Shown: piece after piece, positions 22,637-34,764 of the stretch
How the letters are laid out: each line of letters starts with the position of its first letter
How positions within the stretch are numbered: the stretch's first letter is position 1
Assembly: GCF_004337985.1 (NCBI RefSeq)
Contig: NW_021940920.1
Span: 1,038,549-1,102,548, forward strand
Origin: Pyricularia pennisetigena
Lineage: Eukaryota; Ascomycota; Sordariomycetes; Magnaporthales; Pyriculariaceae
Length of the DNA stretch: 64,000 nucleotides
Direction: 5' to 3'
Translations under genes and position numbers: made by a program
Notes under the pieces: generated by a model
Databases searched by the model: none
What the model was told of the DNA's origin: nothing
The model's input: the letters and a program-made list of their open reading frames with translations, nothing else

Positions 22637-25600
22637 ATGATCACCACTGAGGGGATTCGCGGTAGGGATTGTGTCCGTGTCCCGGCGACACATCTCTGGT
22701 AGCAGCCAGGGCATAACTAAGGTTAATTGACTTGGCAGCCTGGCTTGGCTACCACTCGGCAGAGGCTTTACGAGTTTCAGCCCAGGAAAATCTCCCTGGT
22801 TTCCAGCTCACGATCCCGTCGGTGTTTTACAGCACTGTGCAGTATCACCGAGTGGGAGGGTTTTCTTGATCCGATAAAAGGGATGGAGGAAATTGAAGAA
22901 ACATGCTGAATACGGCAGGTTCGGTCTTAACAGGTCACTACTGCGACTGTGATGGGATTTCTTCAGGTGTGGTGATGGGCGTTGTGGGTGAGCGGCCCTG
23001 TAAGGACAGGCCATTTTGCTCCTTACCTAAGATACCCAAGGTACCCTTTCCTTCCACTCGTGTGGGGAAAAATGGCAAAAGTCGTTCGCCAGGTGCTGGT
23101 GGTCTGATGTTCTCACATCTGGCAGGAAAGTGGTCTTGACTTATGTTGCCAGCCGTCATTTTCTGACTCTTTTGTCTTTTGTTCGGTCTCGAGTCCAGAC
23201 GCACATATTACCCAACATTGGACTATCAATGATTGCAAGAGGAACATGGTACACTCCAAACTCTAGCTATTTTGGAATTTTGAGAGAAAAAAAAGAAAGA
23301 AAAAAAAAAAGTTAGAAACTAAAAATCAGCCGGTAGTCCAGTAGGTCGACCACAACCATCCGATGTGGTGTTTTTTTTTTATGCAAACACCAAACAGAGC
23401 TGACCGAGCTGAGCTCAAGGTTGCAGTTCTGGCTTCGAGTGTGAAACAGTACAACTGTCTGGGTAGGGTGGCAGTCGGTAAGCAATGAAGGACAACAACA
23501 ACAACAAAACAAAATCAAAATTCAATCGGGAGTTTCTTTTTCCTCCCACAAATCTCTCGGCATCGCAATTTCATGGCATGGCCATCCACCAACCTTTATA
23601 GATTAAAATAAGAGGATCGCAATTCAGATACCACTGCATACTCAACGTCGATAGCCGCGTATACCGCGATTGACGCTGTGTTAGAGCACAAGTTTTTTTT
23701 TCTTCTGCAAATCTCCCCGAAACAGACCGACGCAAAATGACAGATAGGCTCCCATTGATTGGGTACATGTGGTGTCACCCGAGTAAGTACATAAGCTTTG
23801 ATCAAGACGCTGATCCTCTTGAATTACTGCGGTAAGCGAATCTGGGACTCGGGCACAGCAACAAGTACTACGGGGCATGCCGGGGTATCCCAATCAGCCT
23901 GAGTCGGTCGTCTTTTGTTACTCATGTGGTTCAACGTGGGTGGTTGGTAACGTAAGCAAATCTTTTTCGTCCTTGATACAAGACGACACCTGCCATCTCA
24001 CCACCTTCCCGACGCCGTTGACGGACGCTAGGCTAGGCACGCGCTGTAGTGGATGTCTTGTTAGTGCAGGTCGCCGACCGTTGGGGCTAGCGAGGATATC
24101 CCGTCCGAGTTGGCGCCTCGCACCAAAGGAGGGGAAAAAAAAATTAAAACCAAAAAAAAAATCTTTAGATCTTCTGGCATCTGTAATTTAAGCCAAGGCC
24201 CAAAAATTAATTTACCACGTAATACTGAGATGAGCGGGATGCGTGAGATGCTGCACCTGTTGCAGCTGCGCAGATTAACGTAGCCAGTAAAAATGCATAC
24301 ATCTCCATGTTCAGCACTAAGCAAGGATGCATAACATATGCACGAAGGGTCATTCATTCCCACTGCGCAAAAAGGTTCGCAGATTTGACCCCATCGCTGT
24401 GCTGACCGCCTCGCAGCGGTCCGCTTTTTTTGGTATGTTGTATATCCATCAACGTGGTAATTTGTGCTGTGCATTTTGATTTGTGCTCGGAACACATTCC
24501 TGGTATTAGTTGTTTGGCCTTTATATGTGGGTGGGTATGCAGAAACGAGGCAAAAGGTGGGGGGGAAAAGGAAGAAAAAGAAGAAAAAGAGGAAGCGCAT
24601 GGTCCTGGATCTCATTCACTAGCCGTTTGACTTTTGCTCCGGCTCCGCTCCTCAACTTCTCGGAACCCTCCGCTTTTTTGTTGTCTGCCACTTGGGGGCG
24701 GTGCGAAGACCGGACGATTCGGCAGAGATACCACGATGAGTCCAACTGAAGGAAGTCGGTGAGCAAACTGTAATTAGGTAGGCAACTGGCAGCCTAGAAC
24801 AAAGTACACAGATACCTACCCACCCACCTTGTCTACATGATCAGTTTGCAGCGAAAGAGTACGTACCTTACCGTGCCTAGGTCTGCCAGGATACAGTCAG
24901 TAGTCATTGAAGGGAATTGCGCCTCGAATGCCAGGTTAGAGTTGGCTCGAGATCCACTTCCGGTGCTGATTGATCATCTTGTATTTTGAATTGTGCCAAA
25001 CGGCGTTCATCTGGTATGTCCTGACTCTTGCTGCTCGACTTTCTGCCAAACCAAGTAATTACTAGGCTACGCCTAATCAAAAAGTCCCCCAAGATACCTC
25101 CTTGACATGGACAATGAATCAAGTGCAGCAAAGCAAATTACTCGCCACACAGCCGCCGGTGTTTCTCAATTGATATTTTTATACACTCTTCCTCTCCTCC
25201 GCCATGCTAGCAAATTAAACAAAAAACATGGGTAACCATCACTGGAAAAAAGACAACCAATGCGAGCTCAGACCTCCCCCTCATCAACCCGTACCCCCTT
25301 GTGGTAATCATCTTTCCTCCCCTGCCTTTTCCTACTCTTCTAGCCAGTAAGGCAGGGGGGCTTTTCGAGGCCGCCCTTCTTTTGCGCGAGCGGAGTGAGG
25401 ATCTCTCGAAACATTTCAGGGTTCCGTCAGCGTATAGAACCCCCCCACAATTCGACATCAGAAACATCTTCAGGCAGCCAACATCATCAGCAGCCTCGCT
25501 TGCGGCTGAGCGAAGGCATCAAGGAGTAACCAAACCCGAGTCCTGGATCTTTTGGGAGAACATGGGGACCAAAAACAGCAAAAAGTTTGCCACCGATTGC

Positions 25601-27730
25601 ATAATACCTCTCATCGTTCACCGAAAGGGCTTAGCTGGTAAAAAAAGACACAAACGTTTTTAATGCATTTACATATTTCCATAACCTGGTCAGCTTGTCA
25701 TGTATGTAAATCATCGAGCCAAGATCTTGCCGTGCCTTGATCTGACCTAAGAAAGAGAACAAAATGCCGTCAATCGCCTCCCTGCCAAGAGAGATTTGAC
25801 CTCACCCTCATGGGGGCCAAGGGAGAAAGGTGTCCCCAGTTCCGTCCACGTACCGGCTAGATAGCCTAGATAATCTCAACCCATGGAAATCAATCTCGGA
25901 CTTTTTTTCTCTTTCTTTTCGTTTTGATGTTTTGCCTTTCAATGGCCAGTCACTCTTGGCCAATGGAACAGAGAGTCTCGCTAACGAACCTGTTCGTGTG
26001 CTCAGATGCAGAAATGCTCCCCGTAGTTGACACTTGCATCCCGCAAGCACAAAGTCCATTTCCCCCCTTATTCCCTTATGCTTAATTCTGATAACATCAA
26101 AAAAACACTAGCACCAGTCTGTGCTGAACGGGAACGGCTGTCAAGAATGTTGGCAGTGTAGTGAACACGTGCGTGCATTTTTGTTATGCATTTGAAGTTT
26201 AAAGAGCAAAAATATCCTCCAATGCTACATAGCTATGTTGCATCACGAGCGATATTTTTTTTTTCTTGTCATGTTCTTGCTCGTGACCACTCCACACTGT
26301 AACGGCCAACTAAGAAGCCATGTCGGATTTCCCTGCTATTTGCCGTTGGGGGGTAGGAATGTCGATCATCCACAAAACGAATTTGGGGTAGAGGACAGAA
26401 AGTCGGAGTAAAAAAAAATGAAGGGGAACAAAAAAAAAAAAAAAAAAAGCTGGTAAACAATGATCCAAGAGGCCCTCTTCTCCAAGATTGTTCAAGCTTG
26501 TTTTTTTTTTTTTCCCCAAGTTGTAATCGCTGGGTTGCTTGCCGATTATTGGCCAATCTCTCTTGGTCCCCTAAGAAAGAACAAAGGGAACATTTGCTGC
26601 CAAGCCCGCTGATCACTTGCCTCTTTTTACTCACCTTTCCAATCCCACATAGCCCACAGTTCATATTTTTCCAAGGCAGATTTCCCCATCTTCTGGTTTT
26701 TGACGAATAAAACCAAGGACCCTTGAGAAGGAGTGTGTTTATTCCACTTGGCAAGTCGCTGCAGCGTGAGATCATGCGCAGGTTTGCCGTCATAAACTTC
26801 CGAAATTGCAGAAACCCGACAAAGTTGTTTTTTTGAGAGAGCAACTGCCCCCCAGCATATTCCCATCTTTCCAAGTGTATGATCCGCGCTGTCGAAAATA
26901 GCCAAATGCATTGCTGACGCCATGTTGCATAATGACACACCGGTGATCGGCAGATATGACAAGCAAGAGATTAACGCAGCTCTCATATATCCGGAGATGC
27001 ACAAAGTTCAACAAAAAATAACACAAGGGTGAAGGCTGCTTGAAAGTTTCAATTGCAATGACTTTGTAATCGAGTTATCTTATTTTTTTTTTTTCTTTTG
27101 CTCTTAATACTATCCCCCTTCCTGCCACTGAGGCCTACCTGAATTTAGTCCCCAAAACCTGATCTTGTAAACACCAGAGAATCAGGTTTGTCTACTATAT
27201 ATACATTAAAATGACGAAAAGACAGAAAGAAGAGAATTGAAGAATGTAAAAAAAGACATTGTTGTGCAAAAGAGTGACTTGAAAGAACGTTTGAACAGAA
27301 ACCTAGTGTCTTTTTTCCACCCGATTCTCTTCCTCCCCGTCTTTCCGAGATTGTGTTCAAGGTTGGGGAAGACCAGCCTCTCTCGCAACTCTGAAAGAAC
27401 AGAAAAGTAAAAGATTGGTATATCATCAGAAGTAGAATAAAACAATAAAAAAACCTCCTGAAAAATTCCCACAAAACAAAATGCAAACGCCCACGTAAAT
27501 GCTCAAATGCTAATATCAAAAAAACGCCAGTCCCCTTTTTGGGTTACCCAAGTGGAAGCCGCCTCCTCGTGAAAGGATTGTGTTTCAGAATGGGGAGATG
27601 GTAGACGTCCCTCTTTTGCAAGAGGTTCTATGCTGTTTTTGTTCTTTTTGTTTACTTTTTTCTTTCTTTTCGTTGCAGTGATTATCGCCGAAGCTGGGCT
27701 CGCTTCATGTCGATTACATCAGTCGCCCCA

Positions 27731-28801
27731 TCAGTGCATGGCGGTACCATTGCTGCTGCTGCTGTCGTAGTTGTGGCAGCCCCTCTCGTGGCGCTTCATG
27801 TTGCTGCGGACGCTGAAAGCCTTGCCGCAGCCGGCGTGTGGGCACTTGAAAGGCTTCTCGCCGGTGTGCGAGTGGCTGTGTATCCTCAGGGAGCTCGGGC
27901 GGGAGAAGGCCTTGTTGCAAGTCTGGCAGATGTAGCGGTCCTGAGACTGGGGGAACGATGCCGCAGCTGATGGCGAGATGTAATGGTGGTGTTGCCAGGG
28001 GTTGGCGCTAGACTGAGGGCCCATTGAGACGTTGACAGGCATGGGAGGGAAGGTCTGTTGCATGTTAGACTCTGGATATATGACACCATAATTGCGATGC
28101 CTAACACTGCGTGCGGTACTTACTTGAGGAAGTGGTCTCTGGTAGTAGAGGCTGGAGATCTGAGGCTGCTGAGGAGGCGGCGTAGGCTGCATCGTAGGGT
28201 AGTAGGCTGCCATTGGGTTGCTGGGGGCCATGCCATAGGGAGCTGAATAGGCAGGCTGCGCAAAAGGAGCCTGAACTGGGACCCTGGAAACGCTGGTCAT
28301 CTGCGGGCGGGGCTCCAGCTCCATGTGGCCTGGGGGTGGCGTCGCCTCAAAGTAGTAGCCACTGGTGGGAAGCTGGCTGACCGACTTGTTTGAGGGAGAG
28401 TTGTAACCGTCGAATGAGGTCTCAGAAGTCATGGGCGGCGTCGGCGGGATGCCCTGGCGCACAGACTGAATGGCATTGTGGTAATGTGATGAGCTGGGCC
28501 TTGATTGTTGTGCTGCTGTTTGTGAGGTTAGAATGACTGCCAATTGTTGTCTTTGGTTGCATGCCTGCTTTGCTAGTAACAACTAACCTTGTTGTTGCTT
28601 CTGCTCCTCGCGGAATTGGGCCGAGGTCTCGGAGGTTGGTGAGCCTTGATCCGCCAAGCCCAGAAGGTTCGAGATGGATGGAAGAGAGCACTTGTTGTCC
28701 TCCATGGGCGGCGAAGGCGGGCCTTGAGGCTGAACCATGTAGCTGTACTGCGACTGCTGCTGATGGATTGGGTAGGGCTGTTGTATCATGGTGGCGGCCA
28801 T
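27731..28801 (-). CDS. mtfA: MtfA-type C2H2 zinc-finger transcription factor
   Basis: Three exons (28801-28588, 28536-28124, 28054-27731) encode 316 residues. An alternative in-frame acceptor at 28512 gives 308. The N-terminal PPMEDNKCSLPSISNLL block and the PPTPP motif match Aspergillus MtfA. The C-terminal DNA-binding part (from about 245) has two C2H2 fingers: Cys252/Cys255-His268/His272 and Cys280/Cys285-His298/His303, joined by the linker HTGEKPF. The WQHHHYISPSAA block just before the fingers is also conserved. The middle is Pro/Gln/Ser rich, as in activation domains. In Aspergillus MtfA is a nuclear regulator of secondary metabolism and development; the same role here is inferred. The gene stands alone, with about 9 kb of gene-free DNA on one side and about 12.7 kb on the other, which may be regulatory. 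Confidence 0.92.
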
Positions 28802-30448
28802 TTTTATGTAGTGAGGGTGAAGTGAAGTTGGTTCGTTGTTTGTCTGTAAGAGGCAGTGATGTCGTCGATTCTAGAAGCGGAGCAGGTCTATTTTCTTTTA
28901 AAGATTTTGGGGTCGTGTATTATCGTGGGCTTTGGCTTGTTTGTAAATAGATATTAAGATGATGGACAGTAGACCCGAGGACCAGCTGAGGAGATGTTTA
29001 AATTTGGGAAAAGTGATCTTGAATCGGAACAGTCAAGATATCGGGAAGTCCGGGAGGTGGGAGGGGTGGAGATTTAAGTAGGAAGAGGGCAGTCGAGGAC
29101 CGACGATTTGTTTTTTACTGTCAGATCTCCCGAAATGGGATTTGCTCGTTCCCAGCGGAGGTCGGTCCCATCGACCCAGCAGGGAGTGTGTGGAAAGGAC
29201 AGGGCATGGCATGGCAGGGCGGCAGCGTAGGAGAAAAAAAAATAAGAGACAAGAAACACAAGGCAGGGGGTTCGAAAAGCTGGAGACCGGCAAGCGAGCG
29301 CATCCACACCGTTGATCCCTGGGGCAATGGCAACAACGGCAGCCGGTCACAAGTGCTGCAAGTGGACCTCTGAAGGAGTTACGACAGAGGCCGGGATCCC
29401 GCTGATCAGTGAAAAGAAAGGGTGTGGTTTTTCCCGGCCCAATCCTGACAGGTCGTGCTTGACAGCGCAAGGTACTGGGAGTTACCCTTGCTCGTGCGAC
29501 CAAGGGGGGGGGGGGGTATTGATTAGCAAGGGGCTGGGGGCGCAGAGGTGGGTGATGAGTTGTTAACGGAGTAGAAATAAAAGAAGGGGTTTTTTTTTAT
29601 TATAATCATTATTATTATTATTATTTTTCGGAAAAGGAATTATTTTACTTCTCTCCTGCAGGCTGGTTGTCCTGTGGCCGGGAGAGCGGGATGAGATCAA
29701 TGTATTCTGAAAAGCGCCAGGATTCTAAGGATCGCCAGAGACCAAACGTTGACTGGTTAATGCACGGGCCAGGGTTTGCAGCACCTAGCCTTTGGTACCA
29801 AAGCCTTTGCGAATCAGCTGTACGTACATACAGGACAGCACCTACCTACCCGAACCCTAACGTGGCCGCCCACCTAACATTCAGCTGACGCTAATTCAGT
29901 AAACCCTCGAACTGTCAAGTCAGAGTCAGTAACGATCCAACGTCAAAGTAACGCACAGAAGTAGCGATTTGCATAAGCAGATTTCCGTCTTGCATTCAGG
30001 TTCTCTCTGTAAATAACACAGACCTTTGCATCTTTATGCTATCAAATCTCAATCGATCGACCATTAACCCTGCTGGATTGCACCCTACGAGGATTACCTT
30101 GGAGCCTCGAGGCCCAAGCCCCATCACCAAAAACCTTGAAAATCAATTTCGCCTCTTGGCTTAGGTCGCTTTGTCAAGTATGGAGAGTCAGGGCGTCTGT
30201 GGTTCCCTATACCTTTACCGCACACCTCGATCCACGATTCGCGGATTCGCAGGCTGGGATGGTGGGGTTCGAGGGCGGCCGGCCTCGGGTCAATCTTACC
30301 AATTTAAGGAAGTTGGCCGACCCCTGCGGGGAATATTTCGTCAGTCACGCTGTTCACACCCCAAATCCCTGATCACGAACAGAGGGTAAAAAGAAAAAAA
30401 AAAGAGGATATCGCCATGCTGTGACGGGGATTTGGTTTTATCTTCACA

Positions 30449-30450
30449 CC

Positions 30451-30481
<31 letters not shown>
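30449..30481 (+). repeat. (CT)n microsatellite
   Basis: About 16 CT dinucleotides preceded by CCCTCTCC. Pyrimidine runs of this type are common upstream of fungal genes, but no gene starts nearby. Confidence 0.85.
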
Positions 30482-33400
30482 ATATAATTATTACCCACTC
30501 CTTTTCCCCCGGTTCCATGGTTGTGTTTTGGGACAGGGGCTTTCCCGGGTCGTTGCGAGGACACTTGAGACGAGGAGCGAGTCGAACTGCCACAGCAGAG
30601 GAGCACACACACCAAACTGAAGAATGCCCTGCCAGCTTTTCTTTCTACACCAGCACAGCAGACAATGCCCCGTCAATGCGTTGAGCGGGAGCCTCGCCCC
30701 GTGAGCGATCCTCCTCCCGAGGAGTTTGTGTTTGTAACCGGATCATCAGGCTGATCTTATGCCGTACCGTAACTCTCAAGAGGGATGGCTTGGCTGGTGA
30801 CTTATGATAGAAGTGAAAATGATCGGTTGGTTCGATGTCGAATATCCAACCTTTCCCACCGGTCCGAAGGGCCCTCATCTGCCATCTCAAAAACCTAAAA
30901 CTGACTGCTGCCATCTGGTCGGCCATTCTCTGTGCGTCACTAAGAGTGGATTGACAGGCAATCGTCCCTGGCTGCCGCTCGGCTGTGTTTCTATTTTATT
31001 GCTGCTTGATCAATGTGCCCATCACTATCCCTTCCTATCTATGCTGCTAATTGTCTGTGCTGTAAATAGTATGGGCAGCAGAATAAGATTTGTCGCATGG
31101 CAGTAGGGTCATGGTTCAGTTGCTTCTCAAGAGAGGAGGCAGCAACCAGTGCACGAGTAAAGGATCGTCGTATTCGAAGGATTTACCCAGTAGCTCTCGA
31201 TCTATTTTCATGATTTGCAGTGGTGATTGGCGGTAGTTCTGCCCAATTCGCACTGAACATGTCGTTTTAGTTTCGGGCAGTGCCTCCATTCAAGCAAACC
31301 TGCCTGGGATAGTCGTATTGCACAACGCAGTTTGCAAATCCGAGACAATGACAGGATGGCACACCTGAGAATGTTCCGGATTTCTGCAGGGTGTCTTGGG
31401 AACATCAATGCCTTGCGGAGACACCCAGAGAGAGTATTTGCTGCAACTCACTGTGTCTTGACTCTTCGTTACTGCTAGCCTATTTTTCTTCTATTCTATT
31501 TTTTTTTTCTTTTTTTTTTTTTTTTCTCCCCCAGCCAGCCCACTTCCCCAGTAATCGGTTGCCGGTCCGCTTGTTGCCACGATCACAGCTTTTCTAGGCG
31601 TGCTGACTGTTCATGCATACAAATAATGATGCGTGTGTTTGGTTCCAGCCCAAACGTCGGCAGCTTGGTCGACAACATAGCCGATGCAGGGAGTTATGCT
31701 CAAGGCTCACGATAAAGCTCCCTGTCTAGATCGTTACGTCTGATTCTGGCGTCGGGCTATTATTGTCGGTTGCAACTTTGCGTATATGGATGTTGAGGTA
31801 CAGGCTTCAGAGGTAGCCAGGTTCAAGGTACAGCCCCCGATAGTATCAACGCCAAGAACATGGTTCCCTTCGATTGGTATAGTGAGCAATGCTGCCAAAA
31901 AAAAGTCTATCTTTTCTTTGGGGAACTCGGACCGTCAGTCCGACTGAGTCGTTTATGTAGATCAGATGATTTATTTATCCTGTTCGTTTGATATTCCATC
32001 TCGAAGTAGATATGTGCTTGCAACTTTAGAGGGATCAACGTGGCTGGCGTGCGGTGAACTGACTTAGTCTTGTGCCAACGACGTAATGCTACTGACCAAA
32101 AAAAGAAAAGCGTAAAAGCCACTTCGAAAATACCAATGCAACTCCATGAAACTAAACATTGAATATCAAGTCGCGTAAATCATAGCGTTCGACTCTCTCA
32201 GTGCATGAACCTCCCCCAAGCAATCTAAAGTCTCTTTGCTTTGCAAGGTAGGACTATATTCCTGACTTTCTCACAGCATCGGCCTTAGCGAACTGAAGGT
32301 ATCTTCATCCTGCAACATTAGGGTCAGGCAGAAAAAGTGGCCTGGAGTACATTTTTAGAAGTAACAGCAGATCTTATCGGAATTTTTGTCATTGATGCAG
32401 CAAACATGCTTGATACAACTAGGTCAAGCAGGTTATGAAATTAAGGTCCACGACCTCATCCTCCATGCCTCACATCATTGATGTGCTACCAAGGCTGGAT
32501 GTAAATCCTCCTGCCACCCGACGACAGATAGAACGCAGGGGTGGTTTTCGAATGCTGACGGACCCTGTCTGGTACCGGACAGTCGAGGAAGGCATATGAA
32601 ACTCGAGGCCTAGCCTGCCCAGTGGTACTGTGGCGTGCTGCAGTTGTACCCGTTGCACGAACCCTCGACGTTCCGAAAGAGCTTATGTCGCCCTCACCTA
32701 GTATGCTGTTCCGCCAGGGTCATCGACCTGGACGCGATCTAGATTCCGAGATGGGACTGGCTCGTCTTGGCCGAGACTGCTTGTTGTCAAAGGACAGAGT
32801 CCCCTTTCACCTAGGTACATCGTCTCGTCTAGTGTCTTGTTCGGTGGGTATCCATCTCATCTTATCTTTGTCCAGCACAATCGGGTTACCTACAGCGCTA
32901 GCGTAGGAGTTCAGATGCAATCGAGTCTAGACAATGGGGTCTAGTCTAGAACATGCAACGCAGCGTTGCATACAAGTTTGTTCAATTTTTTTTTGCTGTT
33001 TGGTCCCGTGCTCAGTCCTTGGGTCGAATATGGCAGCAAACCCGACTCCCAGCACCCTGGTTATGGTTAATTGTCATGATCGTTTGGATGTGCTCCTCCT
33101 GAAAATCCTCTTCTGCGCAGGGTCCGTCTCAGGCTGGTCGTTACGGACGTGGGGCACCAAGGCCACAAAAGAGCGACCCCAAACAAAAAAGATGCGTGCT
33201 CGTTGTGCTGTTCGTGGATTATTGCCCTTTAAGGTGTCGGCAATCTTTGGTTAGGATCCACCGCAAATGCAGCAAGAGTTGCTTTCGGTTGGGTTTCCCG
33301 CACGTGCGCGGTATCCATTCATGCTCTCTGTACTTTGTAACGTCGTGTGCAATTTGCGCAAAGACTAATAATAATTACAACCCAAAGCCACTAACCTCAC

Positions 33401-34426
33401 GTTCTCAAAGAGAGGCGCAACAGCCACAGTGTAATGATTAGGATGAAAAGGAATTCCACAACGGTCCGGGATCGCTAAAGCAAAAAATGTCTTCCGGATT
33501 CACACTATTGATCTGTCGCAGGAGGCTTGTCAACGCCACTGACTGTGGGGCGAGCGAGCATCACGCTGGCAATTCTCTCCGTGTCAATCCAAGGCTTCCT
33601 GGTTCATGGGAAAATCCGTGCCTTGACACCGGCCGGGACAAACCCAGCACAACAACCACAAGGACGTCGTTGTGCCTCCGCAGCCTCACCAAGTAAAAGA
33701 CAAGACGGCTGAACGAACCCGCTTTGCTGGTTACGCTTCTCCGGGGCCCCGGAGACCACGTTGATTGGTGTTTGATCGTCTCAAGTTTCGACCATCCCAA
33801 CTCATGCTTGTTTTGCCTCGCGCCCAAACGCTGCCATCGACGACATTTCTTGGCTCGACGGGACGAAAAGCCGCCACCACCAACCATGACGGGAGGGTTA
33901 CCTAAGAATTGCCACTGGGATTTTTTTTTCGAGACAACCAATGCGTGGTTGCTAAACACTTTAACAAATTTTTCGAGCCAAGACCGGAGCTAGACGAAAC
34001 GCCACGCACGGATAGGCTTGTGGCGCTACTTGCGGGATGACAGCAGTAGTGTCGAATTATAGTGCTGGCACGGCACGCAGCGAAAGAGGGGAAAAAAGCT
34101 CGAGGCTAGGTTGGACGGGGTTTTGAACGCCATGCAGGTACGCCCTACGTCGTACGCTGGATCAGGCGCAAGGCTGGGTATGTGTCAGCCCAGCGTCTTT
34201 TGATCGTCCGGCTCGACACTCGAGCATCATGTGAAGTCAATTAAGCATACTTTTTTGTGTTTTCCTGTTCCAAATTCTTCTGCTCCTACCTGCACCCTTT
34301 CTCTTGCTCTCAAAATTATGCCAAATGCGATTTCCGTGTGACATCCAGCTGGGTTCGGTTAGCTGGGACAGACGAAACATGCACCAACTCAGGAAACGTT
34401 CACGCATGACCATGTTTATACTCTAA

Positions 34427-34764
34427 GTTTGATTAGATGGTGGTGACATAACACTAGGTGGTATATAGACAAGACAGGGTGTCTTTGTTGCCTTGAATGG
34501 CATTTATCGCCGACTGATCGCAAATAGATGTCTGATTAAGTGGTAGTGATACAACACTGCGTGGTAAGCAGGCAGGGCAGTGTGTCTTTGCTGACTTGAA
34601 GATGAACAATACTGATCGCCGATTGAGCACAAATAAAATGCATGGCCACGTCTCCACTGTAATGCTAGTACTATGTTTGACTAAGTGGTAGTGATATCAC
34701 ACTACGTAGTATGCAGGGTGTCTTTGCTGCCTTGAATGGCATTTATCGCCGACTGAACACAAAA
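34427..34764 (+). repeat. Degenerate tandem repeat, three copies
   Basis: Three imperfect direct copies at 34427-34526, 34531-34636 and 34675-34764. Each opens with a TTTGAnTA-like sequence and TGGTrGTGA, then passes through GGTGTCTTTG and ends in a CGCCGA(C/T)TGA block followed by CACAAA. Copies 1 and 3 share an identical run of nearly 30 bases. Indels make the copies 90 to 106 bp long. No open frame crosses them. They may be remnants of a satellite or the subterminal part of a decayed element. Confidence 0.85.

Larger units (their letters stand above)
18777..27730. other. Gene-poor stretch, about 9 kb
   Basis: No convincing gene. Open frames are short, shift often, and contain poly-Lys or poly-Phe from A/T tracts. 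Visible content: homopolymers, a GA-rich microsatellite at 21895-21923, a C-rich minisatellite at 22556-22636, and scattered AGGTACC-type motifs. No transposase, reverse transcriptase or terminal repeat was recognised. It could hold non-coding transcripts or decayed elements that cannot be read by eye. Confidence 0.6.

Noticed and set aside
26269..26940. 223-codon minus-strand frame in the gene-poor stretch
   Set aside because: Low-complexity Phe and Lys runs from homopolymers, random-like codon use, no motif.
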